Translations under genes and position numbers: made by a program
Notes under the pieces: model-generated
Databases searched by the model: none
Seen by the model: the letters and a program-made list of their open reading frames with translations, nothing else
Told to the model about the DNA's origin: nothing
Assembly (NCBI RefSeq): GCF_003576645.1
Contig: NC_044916.1
Location: 572,940-636,939, forward strand
Direction of reading: 5' to 3'
Source: Ipomoea triloba
Taxonomy: Eukaryota; Streptophyta; Magnoliopsida; Solanales; Convolvulaceae
DNA: 64,000 nt
In this document: positions 22,457 to 32,259 of the stretch, piece by piece
Layout: each line of letters starts with the position of its first letter
Position numbering within the stretch: position 1 is the stretch's first letter

Positions 22457-22599
22457 GAGAGAGGGGGCATTTGACAGCTACTTTCTACTCTGCAATTTGG
22501 TTTCTAGTTCGGATCTACGAGAAAGATGAAGGCAAAGGTTTGTACGGAGTACTAAACTCAGTAAAGCTGAGTGACAGAGGGGAAAGAAGCGTATGAGCC

Positions 22600-23140
22600 T
22601 TGGACGGAATCGGTTAATTTCCCATAAATGATACGTTTCTGATGAGGTTGTTTTGTCTTTTGTTCTTGTTTCTATACTTTCCACTTTCGATTTATTCAAT
22701 AATAATAATAATAATTTATTTTGATTGGAAATACATTATATTGTGTGATTAATGTTTCAATCATTCCAAAACTAGACAAAGGAATGAATGTCCATTCATT
22801 GTAAGCTTCAAGTTGCAACATGCAAAGTAGACAACCGGACATTTGTTATGAGATTTGGTTCATGAATGAATCTTAAAAGATAGGATAGCTAACAACTAAA
22901 CAACTAACAATTCACATAAATATCAATTCCACAATTAATGGCAAAAATATGAATGGATGGACTAATGATACATATATGGGTTATTGATCGGGTTGATTTT
23001 GAGGTGTTGAGTATTAATTTAGGACGTTTAGCATTACTGAGCTTATTCAGTATTTTTTTTTTTACCAATCTCGGTTAATAACAAAGCCCAATTCAAAAGT
23101 CTAATAATACTAGCCCGGCCCAAGAAATTAATTTAACTCA
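22600..23140. other. Intergenic DNA
   Basis: AT-rich, with an (AAT)n run at about 22699-22715. No gene is seen. Confidence 0.45.
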
Positions 23141-23149
23141 TTAATGTGC

Positions 23150-24827
23150 GAGCAAATCACCGATTTGGTCCCTCAATTATTGGCGAACTGTTAATGTAGT
23201 CCCTCAATTCCATATTCATCAATTTGACCCCCCGAAATAAATTAGGTTTGGTTGACTTACTCCTTTCGGCTGCATTTCGTCGTTTAGCCGGTGAGGACCC
23301 CGTTTAAGCATGAGCAATTTGGACTTTTCATATGTTTAACTCGACTTCTCTCTGGTCTGTTCTGGGAACTCTACTGCTTTGTTCATAAACAACGCAAGAG
23401 TTGACACTGCTCATTTTCAAGATCAGTGCCACCATCTAAAGCTTCCCTTACAGGGGGAAAAAAAAAAGAAGAAGAAAAAAACCCCTTCTTTAGAGCTTTC
23501 GGAGAAAACGGATAGTCATGGCAGGCAGTAACGAAATCCACGCTAATGAATCCTAGGTGCGTGTGTTCTGAGGCAAGATTTCTCCTTTGTTGGTTGATTG
23601 CATGAAGGTATTTGGTTTGGGCTTGATTTTCCCTTGCTCTTATGATTTGTGTTGGAGGTTGACCTTATTCTCCCCTTAAGAAAGTTTAGGTGTTGAGAAC
23701 TCCTTCCGGCCGCATTATTCTGCTATTCAGCCGGTGAGGACCTCATCAAAGCATGGGCAATTTGGACTTTTCATATGTTCAGTCCTCTCTCTCTCTCTCT
23801 TTTCACCGTTCTTTCTCTCTCTTCCTCAGGTGTTGAGTGGAACCACACTCTGCAGAGAAGTTAAGAAAGCATAGAAGTTAGAGAAACATCTTCAAAGTAC
23901 CAAGAAAAGAGACAACCCCTTAAATGTAATAGACAATGCTAAGTACTAGGCCTAGTTGATAGGTCATTGCAGACATGGCTGAGGGATTGATGGCTTCTTC
24001 AATCCATTAATAGCAATCAACAGTAAAGGAAAATTCTGAAAATAATGATGCATACCCATATAAAGAAATAAAGTAACAACCCCAAACCCACCTAACAGGA
24101 AAGCAAAACAAAAGCTTATTTTGATTTCACAAAGACTGTTGCTCGATCCGTGACAAACAGAAAAATCCATAAATATGCACTACCCAAATCCTAAAATTAA
24201 ATGTAAAGTTTCAGACATTTTTCCCAAATCAAACTTTGGGTGTTCCTAACACCCAAAACTTTCTTAGGGGGAGAATAAGGTCAACCTCCAATAAAAATCA
24301 TGAGAGCAAGGGAAAATCAAGCCAAAACCAAATACCCTACCTCCTGCAATCAACCAACAAAGGAGAAATCTTGTCTCAGAACACACGCACCTGGGATTCA
24401 TTAGCGTGGATTTCGTTACTGCCTTCATGACTCTCTGTCTTCTCCGAAAGCTCTAAAGAAGGAATTTTTTTCTGTAGGGGAAGCTTTAGATGGGGCACTG
24501 ATCTTGAAAAAGAGCAGCGTTTGATTATTCATTGCGATTCAGAGATAAAGCTTTGACTGCGGGTGAGAGCAATAGTGTGAACTCTTGCGTTGTATATGAT
24601 CAAAGCAACAGAGTTCCCAGAACATACCAGAGAGAGGGCTAAACATATGAAAAGTCCAAACTGCCCATGCTTAAACGGGGTCCTCACTGGCTAAACGACG
24701 GAATGCAACCGGGAGGAGTAAGTTGACCAAATTTAATTTATTTCGGGGGTCAAATTGATGAATATGAAGTTAAGGGACTACATTGATAGTTCGCCAACAA
24801 TTGAGGTACCAAATCAGTGCTTTACCC
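23150..24827. mobile_element. Mutator-like element with about 550-bp terminal inverted repeats
   Basis: The 9-bp direct repeat ttaatgtgc flanks the element (23141-23149 and 24828-24836). The left arm (23150 to about 23700) and right arm (about 24242-24827) are inverted copies sharing atttggtccctcaatt at the outer side and gtcaacctccaa / ttggaggttgac with the gagaataagg edge at the inner side. Long TIRs with a 9-bp duplication indicate the Mutator superfamily. The 540-bp centre has no transposase; it carries a second copy of part of the left arm (gagccggtgaggacc-type block, 23699-23785), a CT microsatellite and a short minus-strand frame of unknown origin (23964-24170). It must be mobilised in trans if at all. 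Confidence 0.85.
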
Positions 24828-24844
24828 TTAATGTGCTATTGACT

Positions 24845-25400
24845 TTTTTTTTTTTTTTTTTTTAATATATTGAGAAGAGAAAACATGTATATAAAACGTG
24901 GAATATAATAGCTATACCGACAAAATCCTCAAATAGCAAATAATTGACCCATTGAGAGGATTAGAGCCTTATAAATATGAAGTCCCAACTGAAACATCTC
25001 AAAACAAAATGTCATCTAGTCTACATACTAATTTATCTCTCTAGGCCGGGATATGTTGAATATAGTAATCCCAATCGCGTATCATGAGTAATCCCAATCA
25101 AAAGTTCACTAAGACTAGCTAGGTGCCTAGCTCGGCCCAAAAAAATTAATTTAATTCATTAATGTGTTTTTGTCATTAAAAAAAAAAGATAAGAGAAAAC
25201 ATGCATCTACATGAAACGTAACATAGCTACACCAATTAATCCTCAAACAACAAAAGACTTAACCCCTTGGGAACATGAAGGCATGATGCCTAGTTGGAAC
25301 ATCTCCATGTCATCTAGTCTGCATATCTATTTGTCTTTTTAAGAATATGTCAAACAAAACAATACTAATCGTGTCTCATGAGCTTTGGAGGATCAAAAAA
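24845..25400. repeat. Old tandem duplication of about 310 bp
   Basis: Two diverged copies (about 24855-25160 and 25165-25400) share agagaaaacatg, catagctacacc-type blocks, catctagtctRcatat and taatcNNgtNtcatgag. Part of the first also resembles the left flank of the Mutator-like element (23085-23149, ending attaatttaaNtcattaatgtg). Confidence 0.6.
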
Positions 25401-25525
25401 AATTTCTAAATGCATTATTTGACATAATATCCCTAGTATATATAATTGTATCTTATCCTAAAGATACTATCCTTGATGTATGTTATCTAAGAGTTAGAGT
25501 TCAATCGGTTTGTTAGTAAGGTTTT

Positions 25526-25588
25526 TCAATCACCAACGGTGTTACCAGGAGGAGGATCATAGCTGCAAACAGTGGAATACCAGGTACA
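25526..25588 (-). pseudogene. PR-1 C-terminal relic
   Basis: The minus strand reads CTWYSTVCSYDPPPGNTVGD then a stop. It aligns with the C-terminus of the array PR-1 proteins (CTTWMFVICNYYPPGNYVGE), keeping the C.YxPPGN.VG core, and it has the same strand and lies on the same side as the PR-1 cluster. The reading frame before it shows no CAP domain. It is short, so chance or another Cys-rich family cannot be excluded. Confidence 0.45.
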
Positions 25589-25795
25589 ATGTAACAACAA
25601 AAACAGTAAAGATCAATGTTAAGAGAAGAAGACTTGATAAGAAAAAAAGAAAAAAATAAATAAGAGTTAGAGGGGAGTTTGCCTAAATTATTGCTATATA
25701 TAATAAATAAACTACATATACGTAATAGTTTTTGTTTATTTGTTATGGTGGCCGGTTTGGTTGTACATGATTTTGTGATTAACCTAAGCCTCTTT

Positions 25796-26010
25796 CAATA
25801 ATAATAATAATAATAATAAGCCCCCAAGCTCGCGAAATATATCATAGTTGGTTTGTCATCTGACTTATGGGGTTCAAATCACACTGAAATTTACTTCTGC
25901 AGTAGCTCTAAAGGCTGAGTCTTGTGGACTTAGAATTAGTCCGGCATCTAAATTAAGAGGTGATCGATGTGGTGGAGCACGATTCTCGACCTCAAATCAT
26001 ATGTAGTTTA
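25796..26010 (+). mobile_element. Possible SINE-like sequence beside an (AAT)n microsatellite
   Basis: An (AAT)n tract (25796-25820) is followed by catagttggtttgtc (A-box-like) and ggggttcaaatcaca (B-box-like, about 25869). The layout resembles the element at 18286, but the boxes are weaker. Confidence 0.35.
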
Positions 26011-26355
26011 CGGACTATTATGCATGATATAGATGATTTCTATTCCTAATGGCTACTGTAGTAATGCCTACAAATTCCCCTCTTCCTCTATTGTCTTATT
26101 CCTAAAAGTCATGTAAATGTAATTATCTTAAAATTTATGAGTGCTTTGCTGTCTTACTCGGAACATGATTAGTTTCAAGTGTTAAAAAAAAAAAGAAAAA
26201 AAAAGAGTGACATTAAAAGTAAACATAAAGTTTCTTAAATTGCAACCTGTGGGTTATGTTCTACAAATTGGGGTGAGCTGTAACATAGAAAGCCCAAATA
26301 TGTTTCACACAAACAAAGGCCCAATGATGTCTTTAAGAAGGCATAAGCTTAATTA

Positions 26356-27368
26356 CGCAAATTATACGGTGGACCATGGTCCATAGTGCATTGTGAACCA
26401 TGATCATAGCTGATACTGCAGTTGTGTTTAATAGATACTGAAATTGTGTTCAACACAATTACAGTATCAGACGGATGAAACGATCTCTGTTCCGCGCAAC
26501 TGCAGTTTTCTTTCCGCACAACTGCAGTGTCAGTTCAACACAACTGTAGTGTCAGCCATGACCCATGGTCCACAATACGGTAAATTATACCATGCACCAC
26601 GGTGCACAGCAATGTGCACCACTTACCTAAATGACGCTGTTTTGAGCATTGTAAACTAATCGTCCGTTTTTTTTGGAAATCATGTTTCCCATTTTGCCCG
26701 GTCTCCGTATTTATGTTAAAATTCTGTGTATTCCAGGCAACCGTTCTGTGTATTCATGTTAGTAACACATGTTGTGATGTGTTTGTGCATTCGAATGTTT
26801 AGGATGATGAGTTCTGTGTATTTTGTGTCAATATTCTGTGTATTCATGTTATTAACATAGGTTGTGATGTGTTTGTGCATTCGAATGTTAGGAGGATGAG
26901 TTCTGTGTATTCTGTGTCAATATTCTGTGTATTCTGGACAAACATTCTGTGTATTCTAGGCAAACGTTCTGTGTATTTTATATAATGATTATGTGTATTA
27001 TAGATAATGAATTCCCTGGAGTCATTTGCGTCCACTAACATCTGTGTATTTTGTGTCAATATTCTATGTATTATGGGCAAACATTCTGTGTATTATGGGC
27101 AAACATTCTGTGTATTATAGGCAAACGTTCTGTGTATTATAGATAATGATTATGTGTATTATAGATAATGAATTCTTTGAAGTCATTCGCGTCTGCGTCC
27201 ACTAACACCAAAACGACGTCGTTTTACGTACGTGGTGCACATTGCTATGCGCACCGTGGTGCAGGGTATAACGATTGCCACAATACATTGTGGGCCATGG
27301 TGCACAATACATTGTGAGCCATGGTCCACAATATATTGTGGGCCACATGGTCCACAGTATAACAACTG
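26356..27368. mobile_element. Outer Mutator-like element, split by a second element
   Basis: The ends are imperfect inverted repeats: ttatacggtggaccatggtcc at the left and catggtccacagtataacaa at the right. The flanking 9-bp repeats differ at one base (gcttaatta at 26347-26355 and ggttaatta at 27369-27377). Removing the nested element (26579-27277) and one 9-bp repeat leaves about 305 bp. The left part holds copies of caactgcagtgtcag-type repeats. It has no coding capacity. Confidence 0.7.
26579..27277. mobile_element. Nested Mutator-like element carrying a minisatellite
   Basis: It is bounded by an exact 9-bp duplication ccacaatac (26570-26578 and 27278-27286). The terminal inverted repeats are about 60 bp long; both ends contain the core tgcaccacggtgc, with agcaatgtgcaccac inside it (left) and its complement (right). 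The middle (about 26710-27170) is a minisatellite of ttctgtgtattNtgggcaaa. The right end also has aaacgacgtcgtttt, shared with the element at 15403. Confidence 0.82.
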
Positions 27369-27377
27369 GGTTAATTA

Positions 27378-27840
27378 ATACTCCGTATTTAACATTGCCT
27401 ATTGTACTGTCAAAATATAAATCATACTTCACGTGACATAATGACTAATGAGCAATCCTTATACCATGTATCTTAAAAAGTATGAATTCTGTACTTTAAA
27501 AATATAATTCTCTATGCAAATGCACATGTATTTCATGTTATGAAATTTTGTATCTTGTGTCATGAAATTTTGTATCTGTGTTCTGAAATTTTGTACCTTA
27601 AGAATATGAACTCTATTGGCAAATACTATTTAGAAATTGAATAAATGATATACAAATGATTTTATACTACAAGTCTACAATTGATATCTGCACCTGAAAA
27701 ATAATTCAACTATCCTATATTGGATACCTTCAATTCAGAAGTGACCCCCCAAAACCTAAAATTTATTCTTTTTAATATGATTCTTGGTAAAAAAAATCTG
27801 TGTTTTTGTTGGAGCAACCTTATACCTGGCCGGGATTTTC
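27378..27840. other. 3' flank of the divergent PR-1 gene
   Basis: AT-rich, with a short repeat of tgaaattttgtatct (27540-27600). No gene is seen. Confidence 0.4.
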
Positions 27841-27845
27841 CTTAA

Positions 27846-28343
27846 TTAGTAAGGGTTTTCGCAGCCGTACCCAGGCGAATAGTTGCAGGTGGCGAACCAT
27901 CCGCCGTCGTTACGGCATTTGATCCTAGCACACCCGATGAACTTATTGTTCTTGCACACCACGCTTTTGTAGTGCCGGCACTCTTGCCCTCCCGTGCAAC
28001 TATTCGATTTATAGTCATAATAAGCCTTCTCGTCCACCCACGTTTTCGTCGCCAGCGCCGCCGGGAACTCCGCCGGCCCCTGCAATATGTTCTCCGCGTA
28101 CGGCCCGTGCGAGTGCTCCAACGCGCAGTCCGCCGCCCGCTTCGCCGCGTACGCCTTCGCGTACGCCTCCAACGTGGCGTTCCACGTAATCGGCGGAACG
28201 CCCACGGCGGCTCGGGCCTTGTTGTGGACGTCGAGGAACTCCTTCTGGTCGGCGTCGCCCAGGCTTGCGCTTGCTTGGATCATGGCTAACGCCATCACGG
28301 AGATAATAATGGCGATTGAAACCCGCAGATAAGATGACTCCAT
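27846..28343 (-). CDS. Divergent PR-1-like secreted CAP protein
   Basis: A single exon of 165 residues. It has a signal peptide of about 27 residues (hydrophobic AIIISVMALAMIQASA), then a CAP domain: FLDVHNKARAAVGVPP (36-51), the HSHGPYAENI segment (77-86) and a CAP1-like ECRHYKSVVC (121-130). The usual HYTQVVW motif is changed, with Trp replaced by Cys130. The C-terminus is CNYSPGYGCENPY rather than the usual CNYxPxGN...PY, so the CAPE-type peptide motif is lost. Eight cysteines are present (73, 116, 122, 130, 138, 143, 153, 161), two more than standard PR-1. It is probably secreted to the apoplast; a defence link and sterol binding are family knowledge. It differs strongly from the array copies. 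Confidence 0.92.
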   Translation of the reverse strand: MESSYLRVSIAIIISVMALAMIQASASLGDADQKEFLDVHNKARAAVGVPPITWNATLEAYAKAYAAKRAADCALEHSHGPYAENILQGPAEFPAALATKTWVDEKAYYDYKSNSCTGGQECRHYKSVVCKNNKFIGCARIKCRNDGGWFATCNYSPGYGCENPY

Positions 28344-28428
28344 TTTTTTTTTCTTTTCTTTTATTCGGATTTGTAAATTCTAATTTAGGAAATTGATCGT
28401 AGACTTTGAGGATGTTGTGGCAGTTGGC

Positions 28429-28442
28429 AGAGTATTTATAGG
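28429..28442 (-). promoter_or_regulatory. TATA box of the divergent PR-1 gene
   Basis: On the minus strand cctataaatactctg lies about 90 bp upstream of the ATG at 28343. Confidence 0.65.
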
Positions 28443-28628
28443 AAGAAACTCATGATAATTATCGTTAATTCATGAGTGGGATAACACTTGACAATGCTTT
28501 TATGACTCATAACCACTAGTCTTCTGTGTGATACTCGACAACCTTTGACAGGTCCAATAATATACTCTACTTTATTTTTAGATTGTAGTAGTAATTTCGT
28601 ATGTTTTATCCTAAGGGTGGTTCTCATT

Positions 28629-29012
28629 TATATATATATATATATATGGTTATAATCAAGTGTGGTCGCCCGTTAATGTGCGGTCAGTGCGATCGCACCA
28701 TTATGTATACAAATATATACACCACTCAATGTTAAAAAATGCACCACACAAATATGCATCATTAGGTACGCATCACCAAAAAACACACCACTAGGTATGC
28801 AAATATACACCACATAATGTTAGAAAATGCACCATTAGGGACATGGAAGTTATGGTGCATTATTTTGGGTGTGTGGTGTGTTTTTTTGTGTATTTTCATT
28901 GTGGTGCGTTTTCTAACATTGAGTGGTGCATTTTGTAACATTGAATGGTACGAACCGCACCGACTGTACAGGAAGGCGCGATCACATTTGAACATATATA
29001 TATATATATATG
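28629..29012. repeat. Foldback element with TA-repeat tips
   Basis: Both ends are (TA)n tracts (28629-28647 and 28993-29012). Inside them are imperfect inverted sequences (caagtgtggtcgcc...cggtcagtgcg at the left, cgcaccgactg...gcgatcacatttg at the right). The centre is a long imperfect palindrome of gcaccac/gtggtgc blocks. No coding capacity is seen. Confidence 0.65.
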
Positions 29013-29320
29013 GCATGCTCTGATGCTCTATGAGAACATCATCTTACATGAGAACATGAGAATATATAGATCTAAGTCATCTAAAACAAAAGATTAATGG
29101 CCATAATTAACATCATGGAATTAGCATTCAGAAAAGGAAATGATTGTCATATTTAGGGACAAATTAGTACTTTGTGTATGGAAAGTACGTCTATCTACCA
29201 TATAGAAAATTTGAGATTTCCTCATTCCACACAAAAATTAAAGACAAATCTTAATTATAGAAAATAATCAAGTGATCAATAGCTATGATTAAAACCCAAC
29301 ACCCTAAATTCATACCTATT
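29013..29320. other. AT-rich DNA upstream of the PR-1 repeat cluster
   Basis: No gene or clear repeat is seen. Confidence 0.35.
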
Positions 29321-29536
29321 GTCTCAGACTCTCAGTGACCAATGTCCGATTTGGGTCTAGGTCAGGCTAGCACGAATTGAAACCAACAATAAACTACCTG
29401 GGCCAGTCTCGGACCTCTTGTAGGGCGCCCCCAGGCTAGCCCAAGAATTTTTATATCAAATAATTTTTTTTTTTAAAATAAGATTTGACCCATTAACTTT
29501 ATAGTTAACTATCAATGTTATATCCAATTAATACCT

Positions 29537-29593
29537 TTTAAGCCATACCACTTCAACTTTAAAGCTTTAAAAAGTTGAAGTGGTATGGTTTAT
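29537..29593. repeat. Perfect-stem hairpin
   Basis: The sequence ccataccacttcaacttt is followed after 9 bases by its inverted copy aagttgaagtggtatgg. The left arm is repeated once more at about 29625. It could be the remains of a small inverted element. Confidence 0.7.
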
Positions 29594-29716
29594 AATGTTA
29601 GTGGGTCATTGATAGGCTTATAAGTCATACCACTTCAACTTTTTAATACAATAATGTTAATTAATATATATTCACACACATATTTTCAAAGTTAATATCG
29701 TTGTTTAAAATTGTGT

Positions 29717-29745
29717 TTAATAAGGACGTTCGTCCACAGAGATGC
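29717..29745 (-). pseudogene. PR-1 relic: last codons fused to the promoter
   Basis: The sequence tttaataaggacgttcgtcc followed by aca is the end of a PR-1 gene (stop and the VGERPY codons of the array copies with one change). It is followed at once by gagatgcaatggccatt, which in intact units lies about 70-90 bp upstream of the start codon. A deletion has removed essentially the entire coding region but left both edges. The downstream promoter-like sequence continues to about 29900. Confidence 0.8.
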
Positions 29746-31451
29746 AATGGCCATTATCAATGAGTTATATGGTATTTATAGGAGTGTATGTATCCTAAAA
29801 GAGTGATTTGCTCTTAATAATTTCTATGGCTTAGAAATACAAGAATAATGGTCACCTCACAAATATTGATCAGCTCATTTAATATGGAAACACAAATATT
29901 TCTAGGTAGTATAGCAAGAAAGTTTAAAAAAAAATTTGTTTTATCAAATTTTTTATCATTAAGCATGGCTTCATCTAATTGAATTACCTAGGAACAAATA
30001 ATTAATAGATAGTGAATAAATATAAAATAAGTATGGTTATGCGCAAATTGCATCCAATGTTATGCATGTCTTTGCAATGCTTCATATGCAATTGGTCACC
30101 AATGACCAATGGAATAGCTAACCTTGGGGTCAATTCTATTATAATTATTGAAAATTTTTAAAAGTAAGATTCATTTTATAATGATTTTAAATATGAATAT
30201 TTCATAGGGGGAGGGGAAAAATTCTTTGGTAACACCAGGTGAGGTGGCCAAAGTTCAGGTCTGAGCCGATCTCCGACTTACACTAGCACATATTGAGACG
30301 TCCTAAATTACCTAGGCCAAATCTGGGCATTTTGTGGGCTGACCCAAGGTTAGGCCATAAATTTTTATTTATTCATTTATTTTAATTTTATATAAAATAA
30401 TCATAATTTTTTTTTAAAAATAAAATTTGAACCACTAACCTTATAGTTAATATTATGTATGCGATTTATGTCCAATTGAGCCACATCAACTTTTCAATAC
30501 AACAATGCTAATTAATATATGTTCGTGTATACATTTTAATTTCAAAGTTAATATTTTTGTTTAATAGAGAATGAAAATATATGTTTATTCCAAAATTGCT
30601 CCTCATCTTTTATTTAGGTGATAAGGGAAATCACTATCACTAATCACTAATCATTATAAGTGTTTACTGTGGGTTACAACAGAAAAAAGGATTAGTTTAG
30701 ATGTATGCATGCATTTAAAGTTTTAAGAATTAAAAAAATAAAATAAAAAACACTCCTAATATAATGTTATCTTCTTTTGGTATGTTCATTTTGTATTAAT
30801 ATTTAATAATGTTAGTTTGTATCTAATCTTATGCTACGGTTAATCAATTCAACAATATTCATGTGTGATAAGTGTCCTATATACTCTTTTATTTTGGTTA
30901 ATTGTGCTTTAGATGACTTAACAAAGAATTGATTTTATGACACAACAAGACACATTTTAACCAACTTTTTGATGTAATCCGAGCATAAAGATATGATTGG
31001 AAAACTAATTAATTTGGTGAAGTTTTGAATATGACCAGAATTTTGTATAATAAATCTTTGCAAGCAAGGTTTAGTGTTTCTTATATAAAGAGAACATTTG
31101 AAATGGTGCATGTTCCCACAAGCCAATGTATACTTTAAATATAAAATAATGATAGTTTTGCACAAATTATATCCAGTGTTATCTCTTTATAACTTTTCAT
31201 ATGCATTATTGGTCATCAATGGAATATAATAGCCATTAGGCCCTATGGATATAAGTAAATTGAACTACTTGTGAGCTATTTGAGTTTGATTCCAAGTATA
31301 TTAGAAATAAATTTAATTACTATCAAGTTGAGCCCTAACTTGAGTAATTCAAATAATAAATTGAGTAGAATTTAAATATCTTAATACTTGAACAATTCAC
31401 AAACGAATCAAGTTTTAATAAATTTGATTTTCATAAGTAAATAAATAAATA

Positions 31452-32091
31452 GGGGTGCGTTCAGGTGAGAACGAATGCCTAAGAAAGACATGAGAACCAA
31501 TCGCAGCCGTTCACGTGTCCAGATTTAATGGATCATATGTAATCTTTTTTATAATAAAAAATTACGCGGTGACATTTTCGTAAATAATTCGAACTTTGGT
31601 GTAAGTAACTTGTGTTAAAAGTGCAAGTAATTGGTGCAAGTGTGAAAGTAGAAAGTGCAAGTAAAATCACTTAAAAATGCTAAAAAAATTCACTTAATAG
31701 TGCAAGTAATTACCTTTTAAACATTGGTCTACCAAATGATAAAGTCTTTTACATTGGTGCACTTAATAATAACATTTCGTGTAATTAATGATAACGTTTA
31801 AGTACACGTACTAAATATTGATATTAAGTGTACTTTATTTGTTGCACTTTTAATACATTATTTTACATTTTTATTACATTTTACTTGCACTTAGGTTTAC
31901 TATATGAAACTGTTACTTGCACTTTTAATAGAATATACTTGCACTTCAAATTTAATTATTTACGAAAATTCCACCGTATTTTGTTAATAAAGAATAGTGT
32001 TTCTGATCCGTTAGATCTGGACACATACGTGAATGGCTGCGATTGGTTCTCAGCTCTTTCTTGAGCAGTTGGTTCTCACCTGATCCGTCTC
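31452..32091. mobile_element. 640-bp TIR element of the PR-1 units, copy 1
   Basis: The terminal inverted repeats are about 90 bp long: the left end reads caggtgagaac...gagaaccaatcgcagcc...acgtgtccaga and the right end is its imperfect reverse complement. The interior is rich in acttgcactttta and related phrases in both orientations. No transposase is encoded. Full-length copies recur at 36890, 51090, 52338, 55738, 59228 and 62721, each next to a CATA/TA microsatellite. Confidence 0.75.
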
Positions 32092-32094
32092 TTA

Positions 32095-32127
<33 letters not shown>

Positions 32128-32129
32128 TT

Positions 32130-32196
<67 letters not shown>

Positions 32197-32202
32197 TGTA
32201 TG

Positions 32203-32256
<54 letters not shown>
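32092..32256. repeat. CATA/TA/TATG compound microsatellite
   Basis: (CATA)n, (TA)n, (TATG)n and (TA)n blocks in series. All open frames here are repeat by-products. Confidence 0.95.

Positions 32257-32259
<3 letters not shown>

Larger units (their letters stand above)
29320..32256. repeat. Old, degraded PR-1 repeat units
   Basis: The region contains two diverged copies of the 3' flank of the PR-1 unit (about 29330-29700 and 30236-30600, both with gRcctnttgtaggg/aggccataaatttttat-type sequence), the gene relic at 29717, and promoter-distal sequence (30930-31440, with gttgcacaaattatatcNagtgttatc and gccctatggatataagt). It ends with the 640-bp TIR element and a CATA/TA tract. No intact gene remains. 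Confidence 0.65.
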
